This document shows, one piece after another, positions 1 through 8,584 of a DNA stretch of 64,000 bases. Each line of letters starts with the position of its first letter. Within the stretch, counting starts at the first letter, position 1. Source of the stretch: Trachythela sp. YZ-2020 (taxonomy: Eukaryota > Cnidaria > Anthozoa > Malacalcyonacea > Clavulariidae); contig JADLSH010000110.1 in the NCBI GenBank assembly GCA_016169945.1, positions 972,001 to 1,036,000 on the forward strand. The letters run 5' to 3'. The notes beneath the pieces are model-generated. The model worked only from the letters and a program-made list of their open reading frames with translations. It made no database searches and was not told the origin of the DNA. The translations under genes and the position numbers were made by a program.

Positions 1-2911
1 TTAGTTTGGTAGTTCTTGATCTCATTGTGATGATGCTCATATTCTTTTCTAAAATTATTCTATCATCAAATGTTGGCTTTTGGATTTGTTTAAGTGCTGC
101 CTTTGCTGTTTGGGTGACTACTATGGTCTTCCGGTTTCTTGGGTTCTCCATTGTTTTTCCAAATACAGAGTTTGGTCCAAGCTTGTAGTAAGTTACACCA
201 AAAGCATCATTTTTAATGGCTGCCTTTTTTCGAAGCTCAATACACAAGTCAACAAATGGTTTCATCCATGCACTTTGATCATACATTACAGCCCTATGAA
301 TTTTAGTTAGAATTAAACCTTTTTCTAAGTAGTACTTTAATGCTTCGTCGAGTAAAATATATTTTGTTTTATCGTTTAGATTGGGTATTAGTTTTGCCAT
401 ACTACCAGGATTAAAAGATTCCGGTGCCAGTGGAATATCGTTGTGTAGATCATGTAAATGAGTTGGATAAGTTAGATCCACCTCTAGTGTACACCCCTTA
501 CCTTCTGGGAGATTAGTCCAATTTGCTATCTGTTCACTATTCATCCACTCATAATTTTTTAGTGGGAGAGAGCCCTGTTCCTGAGACGCATATAATGCAT
601 TTTTGTCTGGATTTATAATGAAACAGGATGGCTTATTAGGATCATACTCATCCCCCATGTACTTGTTATTAGCCTTAGAGTATCTTTTTGATGCCATTGA
701 GATACCACCTCTAATCCCTTTTTCAAAAAAGGCATACATCTCTGAGTTTTCTGTGGTAATTAGTTCTATTTTTGCACCTGTCATAAGCAGCATGGCGTTC
801 CAGAAAAAAGATGGGGCAGTTGGATAGTGTGCAGGATCTAAGTTAAATGTTTGCATACTTAATCTTCTATGTTCCTGAAAAATATCAGCGAGAGCGGCAG
901 TATCACCCCAAAGATAAGTATCATGATAATTTTGCATAGTTTTACATTCAAAGGCATCCCATACATTCTGAGCATGCTTATAATCCTCCATACTAATATG
1001 ACTTTCTGTTAATAAGTTATAAAAATACTTTTGATCTGGAAGTTTAGTTTCCAACATCTTTTCTTCATTGTCCATATAATCATATGGATACACCCCCTTT
1101 TTTCGGATTAGATCAAACTTCCTCTCATCACCATTACAACCAGCCTTTGTAATGATGAACTTTTCTTTTGGTAAGTTTTTAATAAGTGCTGCTAAACTTA
1201 ATCCAAGATGTTTTAAGGAGTCCTTAAAAGTTATAAAATAGTTTATTCTTTTTTTCCTATTTTTGTAAACAACCTTGTCATCCTTATCTTTTGTTTTCTC
1301 AAACACAGAGATAGTGTCAACTAACACATTCTTTTTCAGTTGTATAATTTTATCTGTACTATGACCAATAATAGAAATTTTACCATTCTCTTTTGGGTCA
1401 TTACCCAACTCCCGAATGAATGCCTTAATATCATACCCTTCCAAATTATGAAAAAATACAGGGATCTCTCTTGACCTTCTTGCTGACAAATTACAGTTGT
1501 TGTGGGCGATACCTAAAAACAGTCCTGTGTAATGATCATGATGCCTTACGGGTTTGTGTATGGTGTAAGTCACTCTTTCGGGTGATGTTATCAACTCCCC
1601 CTTACAAATATAACATATATTTTCTATCGACATTGCATGGTCTGCTAGTTGAAGTTGCTCCCCTTCTAATGGAATACTTTTTACGGTCTTTTCATAGAAA
1701 GATCTTGCCAGCTCATAAAGTTTATTGACAAAGTTTTTAGCACAATTTTCGTTCACCATTTTATGGTACTCATAATACCCATCAGAATATATTGCATAAA
1801 AACCAAAACCTGATGGCTTATGCTTATTAAGTTGTGTTGATGACTCCTCTAATTTCACCAAAAAGGCCTCGGAGTCTGCAACGATAATTAATGGGGCTTC
1901 AATGGTCTTTTTTTGTCCTCTAAACTTTAAGATATTATACTCAGGATTAGGAAATGTTGTTCTCCCAACCGAGTTGTTAACACACATTTCATGATGTTCT
2001 GCCAACTTTTGCTTTGTTGTAAAAAAGTTAGTACATCTACGACATGGAAATGACTTACCGTGATGATCTTTTTTACCAAGTAACCTAGATTCTGAGGTTA
2101 CCGTTAAATAATGGTTATTATAAAATAATATTACCGCCTCTTTTTTCGCAGGAAATGTGGAAGGGTATAATGGTTCGATGACCTTAATTTCAGCACCATA
2201 CTCATCTCGGCCATTGTCCAAATAATACACAATAAGTCTTATCCCGTTTAATTTTTCAAACAGTTGAAACTGTTTAACTTTTACCGGGAAAGTAATACCA
2301 TTTAAATTATATTTTTTCTCACATTTCTTCAAAGTTTTATCAAGCCGTTCTGGATTTTGGAATTTAGGGTTTAAGTATCTGTCGACTGCATAAATAAAAC
2401 ACTTATCATCCCAATTTTTGATGTTAATAAGTGCATGTTTGTCTTTTAGCCACTTGGGGATTTCACACCATCTGTGACCTTGTGTTAATACTAACTTACT
2501 TGTGTTAATGTGCACACCAAATATTTCTGAGATGGACCAACCAGATTTTTCAATAAGAAAGGAGGCCATCTTACCCATTAAACTACCTTCTAATGCCCGC
2601 CATTCCACTTCAAGATCAGTATGTTTGTTCCTAACACCAACGCTATCAGATGATATGAACTTAGTCTCAAATATTTCCTCTTGATCATCATTTGTATTTT
2701 TAAACTTAGCGTGAATTTTAACAGTAAATTTAGCAGGAATGTTAGATCTAATAACACCCATAATTTGAGGCTTCAACAAGGTTAATAAAGGGCGGGGTAA
2801 AAGACTAGTTTTATTTTCAATTTCATAGTCATTAAACACCCCTTCATGCCCAGATCTAACAATCTTTGGTTGAACCAATTTTTGTTCGTTAATCTCTAAT
2901 TGATTGCTCAT
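1..2911 (-). CDS. Protein-primed family B DNA polymerase of Polinton A, 3' end outside window
   Basis: This gene replicates the element by protein-primed DNA synthesis. About 970 residues are open without a stop from the ATG at 2909-2911 to the window edge. An exonuclease I motif (VADSEAF) lies near residue 345, followed by a HNH-like zinc segment (HHDHYTG) and an exonuclease II motif (FHNLEGYD). A polymerase motif A-like DKNALY lies near residue 770, and motif B with NSVFGKTMEN lies near residue 917. Motif C (DTDS) and the C-terminus are beyond position 1. The family usually runs to 1,000-1,300 residues, so only the last part is missing. The start is preceded by AATAAATG, the same context as most genes of this element. 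It is divergent from the BRO-like gene. The reading is direct; the Polinton assignment rests on the motif set and on the capsid and integrase neighbours. Confidence 0.93.
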   Translation of the reverse strand, partial: MSNQLEINEQKLVQPKIVRSGHEGVFNDYEIENKTSLLPRPLLTLLKPQIMGVIRSNIPAKFTVKIHAKFKNTNDDQEEIFETKFISSDSVGVRNKHTDLEVEWRALEGSLMGKMASFLIEKSGWSISEIFGVHINTSKLVLTQGHRWCEIPKWLKDKHALINIKNWDDKCFIYAVDRYLNPKFQNPERLDKTLKKCEKKYNLNGITFPVKVKQFQLFEKLNGIRLIVYYLDNGRDEYGAEIKVIEPLYPSTFPAKKEAVILFYNNHYLTVTSESRLLGKKDHHGKSFPCRRCTNFFTTKQKLAEHHEMCVNNSVGRTTFPNPEYNILKFRGQKKTIEAPLIIVADSEAFLVKLEESSTQLNKHKPSGFGFYAIYSDGYYEYHKMVNENCAKNFVNKLYELARSFYEKTVKSIPLEGEQLQLADHAMSIENICYICKGELITSPERVTYTIHKPVRHHDHYTGLFLGIAHNNCNLSARRSREIPVFFHNLEGYDIKAFIRELGNDPKENGKISIIGHSTDKIIQLKKNVLVDTISVFEKTKDKDDKVVYKNRKKRINYFITFKDSLKHLGLSLAALIKNLPKEKFIITKAGCNGDERKFDLIRKKGVYPYDYMDNEEKMLETKLPDQKYFYNLLTESHISMEDYKHAQNVWDAFECKTMQNYHDTYLWGDTAALADIFQEHRRLSMQTFNLDPAHYPTAPSFFWNAMLLMTGAKIELITTENSEMYAFFEKGIRGGISMASKRYSKANNKYMGDEYDPNKPSCFIINPDKNALYASQEQGSLPLKNYEWMNSEQIANWTNLPEGKGCTLEVDLTYPTHLHDLHNDIPLAPESFNPGSMAKLIPNLNDKTKYILLDEALKYYLEKGLILTKIHRAVMYDQSAWMKPFVDLCIELRKKAAIKNDAFGVTYYKLGPNSVFGKTMENPRNRKTIVVTQTAKAALKQIQKPTFDDRIILEKNMSIITMRSRTTKL

Positions 2912-2928
2912 TTATTAATATCGTAACC

Positions 2929-2955
2929 ATTTCATTTTTCACAAGGAAAATGAAA
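2929..2955. promoter_or_regulatory. Hairpin in the divergent PolB/BRO intergenic region
   Basis: Left arm 2929-2940 (ATTTCATTTTTC) pairs with right arm 2945-2955 (GAAAATGAAAT) with one bulged T and the loop ACAAG. It sits between the two outward-facing starts (PolB at 2911, BRO-like at 2994), so it cannot be a gene-end signal as the other hairpins of the element may be. A role in initiation is only inference. Confidence 0.5.
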
Positions 2956-2993
2956 TTGCTTTTAAGAAGTCTTGTGTGTATGATTAATACTAA

Positions 2994-3627
2994 ATGGAAA
3001 TAGTTAAGTGCCCTATTAAATTCGGTGAGATTTTAAACAACTTTGAAGTTGTAAAACATGATAATAAGTATTGGTTTGCTGCAAAAGATGTTGGAAAGTT
3101 TGGTTCAGAAAAAAATCCACAAAGATCAATAAAACTCCATGTTCGCGAGAAGTATTTGAATAGACAAACTTTTCATAAGTAAGAGAGGTTTGTTGCAGTA
3201 TGCCACCAAATTAAATCACCCTTTGTTAGAAGATTTTCAAGATTGGGTCTTGGATGTTTTGATAAAGGAACTTAAAAGACCATCAAGAATCCAATCTTTA
3301 ACTTATACACCATCACAATCTAACTCCTTAAATGAGTTTTTACCTGATGAACTTGTTGAAAGTATAAGAGATGATAATCCATGTAAGTGCCCATGTATAT
3401 GTAGGTGTGAAAATAATAATAGAAAGTTTTTATCTTCTAATCTTGATGAAAAGCGTAATTTAATTAAGGATCCAAGACATATATCGAGAAGTTTACGAGC
3501 ATGGAAGACACGAAGAGCAAATGCTAAATTGCGTGAAGAAATACAAGCAAAAATAGTAGTGGATTTACATAATGTGATTAATAATTTACGGGTTGAAATA
3601 GAAATTTTAAAAAAAATGTTATTTTAG
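2994..3627 (+). pseudogene. BRO-N domain protein with Cys-rich and coiled-coil tail, one frameshift
   Basis: The first reading frame (2994-3182) carries a BRO-N/KilA-N-like DNA-binding core: FGEILNNFEVV, then YWFAAKDVGK and NPQRSIKLHV. The second frame is open from before 3178 and continues the fold with GLLQYATKL and DFQDWVLDVLIKEL, typical of the BRO-N C-terminal half. A single-base shift around 3165-3178 separates the halves, so this is either a recent lesion or a sequence error. The C-terminal part has a Cys cluster (CKCPCICRC) and a heptad-rich tail. The same architecture recurs in the 11,846-12,220 gene. BRO proteins are common accessory DNA-binding proteins of large DNA viruses and Polintons. 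The exact role here is unknown. Confidence 0.75.
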
Positions 3628-3639
3628 AATTAAAGTAAT

Positions 3640-3667
3640 ATTTTATTTCCCATAAAGGAAATAAAAT
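3640..3667. terminator. Gene-end hairpin between convergent genes
   Basis: ATTTTATTTCC (3640-3650) and GGAAATAAAAT (3657-3667) form an 11-bp perfect stem with the loop CATAAA. It lies in the 47-base gap between the stop of the BRO-like gene (+, 3627) and the stop of the 136-aa gene (-, 3675), where both messages must end. Confidence 0.6.
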
Positions 3668-3674
3668 TTTCACA

Positions 3675-4085
3675 TTACAACATAACACTTAACCCCCATC
3701 CAAGACCTAATCCAGCTAATCCAACAGTAACATGTTTGTACTCATCCATTTTTTTTGATGGTTTATAATAGTCCTCTAAAACAGGTGGTCTTGTAAACAC
3801 CTTACCATTGTGTGTAATCTTTTGTAGTTCCAACAAGGACTTGTTAACAGAATTCATATCACTATTTGCGTCTAAAAGTTGTCGTCTCATTGCTGTGATC
3901 TTTTCCTTGTTACTTGCTTGTTTCTCGTACCATTTGTTCTTTGCCGCTGTTAATTGTTCCATTGCAATGTTGTGTCTTTTAATCTCTGTCTGATATCCTT
4001 TGTGATCTAAAAGTCTAAACAGGTAACCGGTTCCTGTAAATGCCACTGCATTAAACAGACCTGATAACGCAATTGTCGTTGCCAT
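3675..4085 (-). CDS. 136-aa membrane/coiled-coil protein conserved between elements A and B
   Basis: I do not recognise a named family. The N-terminus (about residues 5-28) is hydrophobic. The middle (about 35-90) is charged and helix-rich with heptad character. The conserved block DYYKPS-KMDEY is followed by a Gly-rich hydrophobic C-terminus (GLAGLGLGWGL). Element B encodes a clear homologue at 49,192-49,608 that shares KRHN, the DFYKPSDKMKEYE block and the Gly-rich end. Conservation across two divergent Polintons argues for a structural or virion-membrane role, which is inference. The start has AATAAAAT just upstream. A truncated duplicate of its 5' part lies immediately upstream (4086-4239). 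Confidence 0.8.
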   Translation of the reverse strand: MATTIALSGLFNAVAFTGTGYLFRLLDHKGYQTEIKRHNIAMEQLTAAKNKWYEKQASNKEKITAMRRQLLDANSDMNSVNKSLLELQKITHNGKVFTRPPVLEDYYKPSKKMDEYKHVTVGLAGLGLGWGLSVML

Positions 4086-4239
4086 ATTTTATTTTTACGT
4101 TGTCGAACCTTTTAATTTCGGCTTGATATTCTAGATCTTGACGACGGTTTAAAAGTCTAGACAGATAACTTGCACCTTTGAACGCTACCGCGAACGATGC
4201 ATTGTAAAGCGCTATCACGGTAAATATCTTTGCAGTCAT
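4086..4239 (-). pseudogene. Truncated duplicate of the 136-aa gene 5' part
   Basis: The ORF from 4239 encodes a hydrophobic N-terminus followed by YLSRLLNRR and YQAEIKRFDN, parallel to YLFRLLDHKGYQTEIKRHN in the adjacent full gene. After that match it reads out of frame into the start of the full-length gene and stops at 4051. This looks like a partial tandem duplication that kept its own ATG. It could still be a short expressed membrane peptide of about 62 residues. Both possibilities remain open. Confidence 0.55.
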
Positions 4240-4245
4240 TTTTAT

Positions 4246-4482
4246 TTAATCATCTCCTTTAAAAGGATTTTCAGGTAGCATCTTCTTTGCCTCCAACATC
4301 TTAATTACACTCGTACTGATACCGAACGCAGCTGTAAGTTTCAAAAGTCCCTCCATCGTACCAGGGATACTTAATGAATCTTTCATTAATTTTTTACTTA
4401 CATAGGAGACTGCAACAGCACCTGCCACAATTAATAGTGAGTCATATAACTCTTTTGGTAAATTTTTAAATACACCAGCCAT
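4246..4482 (-). CDS. 78-aa two-segment membrane protein conserved in element B
   Basis: The protein has two hydrophobic segments (about residues 14-30 and 46-62) and ends with MLPENPFKGDD. Element B has a 64-aa counterpart (48,979-49,173) ending in YLPTDPFKST, next to the same neighbour gene. The start lies in AATAAATGG. It is the first gene of a leftward group with the 136-aa gene and diverges from the major capsid gene 27 bases away. Function is unknown; a small virion membrane protein is plausible. Confidence 0.75.
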   Translation of the reverse strand: MAGVFKNLPKELYDSLLIVAGAVAVSYVSKKLMKDSLSIPGTMEGLLKLTAAFGISTSVIKMLEAKKMLPENPFKGDD

Positions 4483-4508
4483 TTATTTATTACAGTACTA
4501 AATAAACA

Positions 4509-5726
4509 ATGTACAAAGTTAAAGAACTTTTACCTACTTATGAGAAGATAACTTACTCTCAAATAAGAGGACCTAAAAAGCAAAACATATTTACGCTAAC
4601 GCCAACTGAAATATCAGAGAACCAGGAGCTTTACGTTAACATTCCAAAACTGTATGAGAATGTATGTTTGGTTCCAGGATCATTGTACATCGTGGGCTCA
4701 TTTAAATCCAAAAATTCCAAGTCGTGGTTTCTTAATAACCTCGCTAGTCTTTTACAAAAAAGTTTAGAGATAACTGTCGATGGACAAGTTGTGTACGATA
4801 ACACAGGGGAATCTCACTATGAGGTTTACAAAGCACTATGGGAAACAGAAGAAAAAAGAAAGAACATGGTGTGTCAAGGGATTGCCAACGAGAACACTCG
4901 TAAAATTATGAGTGGTGATGACAGTGGTGACAAAACTGTGCTAGCTGACAAGTACTTTGGTGAGCTTTTCAAAACCAAAGTCCACATTCCTCTTGGTAAA
5001 ATCTTGAGAGATCAAGGGTTATATGCACCCTATGGTATGAAATCAAACATAAGATACAAGATTACACTACCACCTGCCACAGAAATTATGAAGGCACAAT
5101 CTGGTCAAATAGTCGCTGGTTACACAATAGAGGACCTCCATCTTGAATATGAGACAATAACATCCCAAGAATTGTACCAGCAAGCATTAAATTCCTACAA
5201 TGTGGGGAGGTCGCTACTTCACACTCAAGCGATGTTAATGAAAAAAGAAACATGGTCCAAGGGATCAACATTGGTAAATTTAAACATTAATGTACCACGA
5301 AAATCCATGAGAGGTATCGTACTTCTGTTTCGTGATGACACTGTGGACTCAGAACACTTTGTGTATCCTAACATATATTCTGTTAAAGTTGCTATTGAGG
5401 GCACTCCAAACTCTCTGTACTCCCAAGGGCTCGAGGAACACAATCTCTTTAAATCTGCAGAAAACTTCTTCTTAAATTACACAACAGACACACTAAGCAT
5501 AACTGACTTTTACACTGATAACAAGTTTGCACTTGTAATAGACATGAGAACAGTTTGTGACCCAACGGTAGCAGGAATAGGACGAAAAATCCTCAACACA
5601 CAAGATGGTGTGTTACTAGAAATTAAGAAAAGGGTTACCACAAAGGATCTGACATGTTATGTATACATTATATCTGATGGTGTGATAAACATTGTTGGAA
5701 AACAACTACAAAGTATTGAGTTTTAA
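4509..5726 (+). CDS. MCP: Major capsid protein (double jelly-roll, Polinton type)
   Basis: This 405-residue protein matches the Polinton/adintovirus hexon-like capsid family, whose invertebrate genomic copies are often labelled F54H12.2-like. Supporting segments are LYNVGRS-like text near residue 230, GIVLLFRDD near 275, and the diagnostic VYPNIYSVKVAIEGTPN followed by LYSQGL near 290-315. It builds the icosahedral shell. It is shorter than the roughly 450-650 residues of many relatives but is open from end to end. It is transcribed rightward between leftward gene groups and ends at a hairpin. The start is preceded by TAAATAAACA. The element B block lacks a counterpart at the equivalent place. 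Confidence 0.87.
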   Translation: MYKVKELLPTYEKITYSQIRGPKKQNIFTLTPTEISENQELYVNIPKLYENVCLVPGSLYIVGSFKSKNSKSWFLNNLASLLQKSLEITVDGQVVYDNTGESHYEVYKALWETEEKRKNMVCQGIANENTRKIMSGDDSGDKTVLADKYFGELFKTKVHIPLGKILRDQGLYAPYGMKSNIRYKITLPPATEIMKAQSGQIVAGYTIEDLHLEYETITSQELYQQALNSYNVGRSLLHTQAMLMKKETWSKGSTLVNLNINVPRKSMRGIVLLFRDDTVDSEHFVYPNIYSVKVAIEGTPNSLYSQGLEEHNLFKSAENFFLNYTTDTLSITDFYTDNKFALVIDMRTVCDPTVAGIGRKILNTQDGVLLEIKKRVTTKDLTCYVYIISDGVINIVGKQLQSIEF

Positions 5727-5743
5727 ATAACAACGACAACAAC

Positions 5744-5773
5744 TTTTCTAATCCTTAAACAAGGATTAGAAAA
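5744..5773. terminator. 13-bp perfect gene-end hairpin after the capsid gene
   Basis: TTTTCTAATCCTT (5744-5756) and AAGGATTAGAAAA (5761-5773) form a perfect 13-bp stem with a 4-base loop. It fills the gap between the stop of the capsid gene (+, 5726) and the stop of the zinc-finger gene (-, 5779), so a bidirectional transcript end is likely. Confidence 0.65.
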
Positions 5774-5778
5774 TTATT

Positions 5779-6024
5779 TTACTCACAATCTGAACATACT
5801 TCTTCGCTATCACACGAACATAAATCTCTGCATACATGTAATTCATATTCGTTATCATCAAGAGTTTTAAGTCCACAATCCATGCATTTAAATACAACCT
5901 CACCTGTGACATTTGGGTGTTGGTACATGATATGTTCGGTAATTACATTTCTTGGGCAAATATACATACATTCACTACATATACACTTGTCGTTATCAAA
6001 AACATTAATTATTATGTTAATCAT
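5779..6024 (-). CDS. 81-aa Cys-rich zinc-finger protein
   Basis: Cysteine pairs are spaced CxCSECMYIC, then an H..H, then CMDCGL and a tail with CRDLCSCDSEEVCSDCE. This is consistent with one C2H2-like finger and a further Cys-rich zinc site. No named family is recognised. Its stop lies close to the capsid-end hairpin. It starts in AATAAATG directly after the stop of the upstream gene (6025), so it belongs to a tight leftward group. A regulatory or structural zinc protein is likely. Confidence 0.7.
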   Translation of the reverse strand: MINIIINVFDNDKCICSECMYICPRNVITEHIMYQHPNVTGEVVFKCMDCGLKTLDDNEYELHVCRDLCSCDSEEVCSDCE

Positions 6025-6264
6025 TTATTCCACTTGATCATTAACAACGATATCCTCTATCGCTTCGCTTCGCTTCGCAATTTGAGCGACTTTTTCATAT
6101 TTTTTAAGTCTAGACTTAACAAATGCAATCTGTAGGTTTCCTTCAAGACCATCTTTGGACCTCGCCATTTGTAATCCTGTAAGAAATTTTTTACGAATGT
6201 CAATGTCCTCGTTAAACAGGTCCCCATTGTGTTGTATTTGTAGTTTACTTGGTTTACAACCCAT
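6025..6264 (-). CDS. 79-aa protein with N-terminal acylation motif
   Basis: The N-terminus MGCKPSK fits the eukaryotic N-myristoylation consensus (Gly2, Ser at position 6), and Cys3 could be palmitoylated. The remainder is charged and helical (FVKSRLKKYEK near the C-terminal third), without a membrane segment. It may therefore be a membrane-tethered inner virion or assembly protein. That role is inference from the motif alone. It abuts the zinc-finger gene downstream and the 99-aa gene upstream. A short GCTTCGCTTC repeat (6059-6080) sits inside its 3' part. Confidence 0.65.
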   Translation of the reverse strand: MGCKPSKLQIQHNGDLFNEDIDIRKKFLTGLQMARSKDGLEGNLQIAFVKSRLKKYEKVAQIAKRSEAIEDIVVNDQVE

Positions 6265-6269
6265 TTAGT

Positions 6270-6569
6270 TTAATCCAAATTTACAAGGTTGGGTTCTTTC
6301 ATTACATATGGTGTTTTATCCTTTGGTGTTTTATCCTTTGGTGGTTCACACTTGTTGTTAGTGCAATAATTCCACAGACTCCCTAATCCTAAAATAAGGC
6401 CTAGTATTTTTAACAACAAAAAATAGGGCATATCAGGACACACTACTGGTTTTGGTAGCTTCCTCTTCTTTGCTTTTTTAGACATATCGCTAAGTTTTTC
6501 ATTGGCATCTTTCCTTTCAGGATCTGTTTCTTTAATAGGGTCTGTTATACTTTCATGTGTATCACTCAT
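6270..6569 (-). CDS. 99-aa single-span membrane protein, conserved in element B
   Basis: An acidic N-terminus (ITDPIKETDPERKDA) leads to a strongly basic stretch (KKAKKRKLPK), a hydrophobic span (about residues 49-66) and a Lys/Pro tail with a KDKTP repeat. Element B has a homologue at 48,576-48,872 sharing DPRRVEAGKRLAAISKAAK against DPERKDANEKLSDMSKKAK and one membrane span. The start follows AATAAAAT. No named family is known to me. Confidence 0.75.
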   Translation of the reverse strand: MSDTHESITDPIKETDPERKDANEKLSDMSKKAKKRKLPKPVVCPDMPYFLLLKILGLILGLGSLWNYCTNNKCEPPKDKTPKDKTPYVMKEPNLVNLD

Positions 6570-6576
6570 ATTTTAT

Positions 6577-7926
6577 TCATGGTAAAAAGAAAAACTTCAT
6601 AATATAACCAGTCACCATTGAGATTACTAATAGTGCTTGTAATTCTCTTGTGTTTGTAGGTGGTACCTCTCGTGGATAAACTAAATTTAGATTAGGGGGG
6701 TTCACTTGCGGAACCCCGTCAGAAATTGTGGGTGTATTCGGTGGGACAACTGGTGTCGCTTCGCTTTCAGATTTCACACTCGCTTCAATGTCCTTATTAA
6801 TATGTTCGTTGTGACCAAATGTCATTCCGTTACCAACCACCATTAAAATGTTGTTGTAACCTGGTATTTTTTGTTTTAATATTATCAGGTCACTTGGAAT
6901 AAGAATGACACCTGGACTAATTGCAAAGTTTAAAATTACATTAGTACCTTTTATGGCATTTCTCATGTTAGAAATGGTAACAGTTTGATCGTCCTGTATA
7001 ATAGTATCCTCCACTAGTTTCTTAAAAACCTCTTGTGTTTGTAAGGACTTAGCACCTTTTCCTACGATAGCCCATCTGGTACTTGCCTGTGCACCAAGTA
7101 CACAGTACACATAAGATTCTAAACTTTGTTGGAATAATAGTTGTCCAGTTTGTGTTAGTCCTGTTGACTCTGTTGCAATGAACATTTTGTAATCATCCAA
7201 ACTTTTAACGGTCCTGTCACCACGCTTTTGATATCTAATCCCACTTTGACCTTGGTTACCAACCACCGGTTTGTAATTTTTTACGGTTCCTCGTGGTTGT
7301 TTCGCTAACCAAGTACCTATCTGTTCTTGACCGTGATGAAATTCTGTTGTCCACTCATACACGACAGGTATGTTATTATTTACTATATTTTTAATTCTTT
7401 GGTTTAAAAACCTATCCATCTTACTAGGATTCCTAATGAACCTTCTCATGTGATAATACAAGTGATACCTCGCCAAGTTTCCTACAAATGTATTTTCGGA
7501 CTGAAAATGTTGGGTACTAATACCACAAACATAAGTTGAAACAAATGCAGCCAAACAAGCAGCCAAATATGGATTCTCCTTGTAGTCGTTAAAGTTGGTC
7601 ATGTTTTTTGTAATTACAAGATCTGGAAGCGTTGGGTCAAAACTCATCGTATTATTTACAAAAATACTTAGTTTACTAGGGTTTCCGACGAATAAACCTT
7701 TGGTAAAACCCTGTACAACACCTTTTGTATTCCAAATTCTAGGTTGCCAGTCCAATGCCCATCCAAAAGCGAAACTCTTGGCCTTAATATCATACGCCCT
7801 GCCGTTATGGACAAACATTGTCCTAACAAAAAGTGTGTTTCCGTGGTAGTCCTTTACAGGTTGAAACATAAACTTATCAACATCTGCATAGGGGTATTTT
7901 TCTTTGAATTTTTGTTGTGCTGTCAT
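6577..7926 (-). CDS. 449-aa conserved Polinton protein, probable virion component
   Basis: The start is taken at the ATG 7924-7926 (MTAQQKFKEKYP), not the longer upstream frame. The element B homologue starts with MEQFKKRYPNA, and the upstream frame would overlap the divergent capsid gene. Conserved blocks shared with element B include STYVCGIS, SLESYVYCVLGAQA, VTISNMRNAIKGTN, AISPGVILIP and KQKIPGYNNIL. A Pro-rich linker precedes a hydrophobic tail (LLVISMVTGYIMKFFF) that could be a C-terminal anchor. It is head-to-head with the minor capsid gene. It may correspond to one of the unassigned conserved Polinton proteins, but I cannot name it with confidence. Confidence 0.8.
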   Translation of the reverse strand: MTAQQKFKEKYPYADVDKFMFQPVKDYHGNTLFVRTMFVHNGRAYDIKAKSFAFGWALDWQPRIWNTKGVVQGFTKGLFVGNPSKLSIFVNNTMSFDPTLPDLVITKNMTNFNDYKENPYLAACLAAFVSTYVCGISTQHFQSENTFVGNLARYHLYYHMRRFIRNPSKMDRFLNQRIKNIVNNNIPVVYEWTTEFHHGQEQIGTWLAKQPRGTVKNYKPVVGNQGQSGIRYQKRGDRTVKSLDDYKMFIATESTGLTQTGQLLFQQSLESYVYCVLGAQASTRWAIVGKGAKSLQTQEVFKKLVEDTIIQDDQTVTISNMRNAIKGTNVILNFAISPGVILIPSDLIILKQKIPGYNNILMVVGNGMTFGHNEHINKDIEASVKSESEATPVVPPNTPTISDGVPQVNPPNLNLVYPREVPPTNTRELQALLVISMVTGYIMKFFFLP

Positions 7927-7939
7927 TTTATTAAATAAA
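7927..7939. promoter_or_regulatory. 13-base bidirectional start region between two virion genes
   Basis: Only 13 bases (TTTATTAAATAAA) separate the start codons of the 449-aa gene (-) and the minor capsid gene (+). Both strands read AATAAA immediately before the ATG. Any promoter must overlap the opposite coding sequence, or this motif is itself the core signal. Confidence 0.55.
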
Positions 7940-8575
7940 ATGTCAAAGTTAACAGTATTTGTATCCGATAACAATTTGGATGTAAATTTAAATGTCTTCC
8001 AACATAACAAAAGTAAACTGTATCTCCGATCGGCAACCATATTTTGGGAGTTCCACAATGTTTTAAGGTATCAAATTACACATGGGGCTGATAAAATTGT
8101 GTTTGACAAAGGATATTGGACATTCGCAAACATTCAAAGTAAACTTAAAGACGAGGACATCACACTTGTCGCAAACCATCGTAATTCCACATGTTCGATA
8201 AAAGCTAAAAAATCTTTAAACCTGGGTAACAACATAGGGCCTATGTTAGGATTCCCACAAGACACTGCGTTGTTAAAAGATATATGGCACAGTTCCAGTC
8301 ATGTCAATGTCAACCATGGATTAAAATATGTTAACATAGAGTGTAGTATCGTAAATACTTACCAAAACTTTGATAGCAATGGAAAACAAAGTCAAATAAT
8401 AGCCTCGTTACCAGTTACCACATCACAAGGGTTATTAGATAACTCCACATTTTACGATAACATCAACTCAAAAACACCCATTGTGCAAAGATTTAACGCA
8501 ATGTCATTTAAACTTACGACTAACATTGACTTTCATGTAAACATGAGTGCCTTGTTAGAACTTGAAATAGTTTAA
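7940..8575 (+). CDS. mCP: Minor capsid (penton) protein, single jelly-roll
   Basis: The 211-residue protein matches the Polinton minor capsid family. It has an N-terminal strand region, then KGYWTFANIQ, NLGNNIGPMLGF, NHGLKYVNIECSIVN, GKQSQIIASLPVTT and a conserved C-terminal beta segment. It forms the pentameric vertices of the shell. The start at 7940 (AAATAAAATGTC) was preferred over the in-frame ATG at 7904, which would overlap the opposite gene. The integrase starts 9 bases after its stop. A broken homologue lies at 44,131-44,505. Confidence 0.85.
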   Translation: MSKLTVFVSDNNLDVNLNVFQHNKSKLYLRSATIFWEFHNVLRYQITHGADKIVFDKGYWTFANIQSKLKDEDITLVANHRNSTCSIKAKKSLNLGNNIGPMLGFPQDTALLKDIWHSSSHVNVNHGLKYVNIECSIVNTYQNFDSNGKQSQIIASLPVTTSQGLLDNSTFYDNINSKTPIVQRFNAMSFKLTTNIDFHVNMSALLELEIV

Positions 8576-8584
8576 AATAAAACT

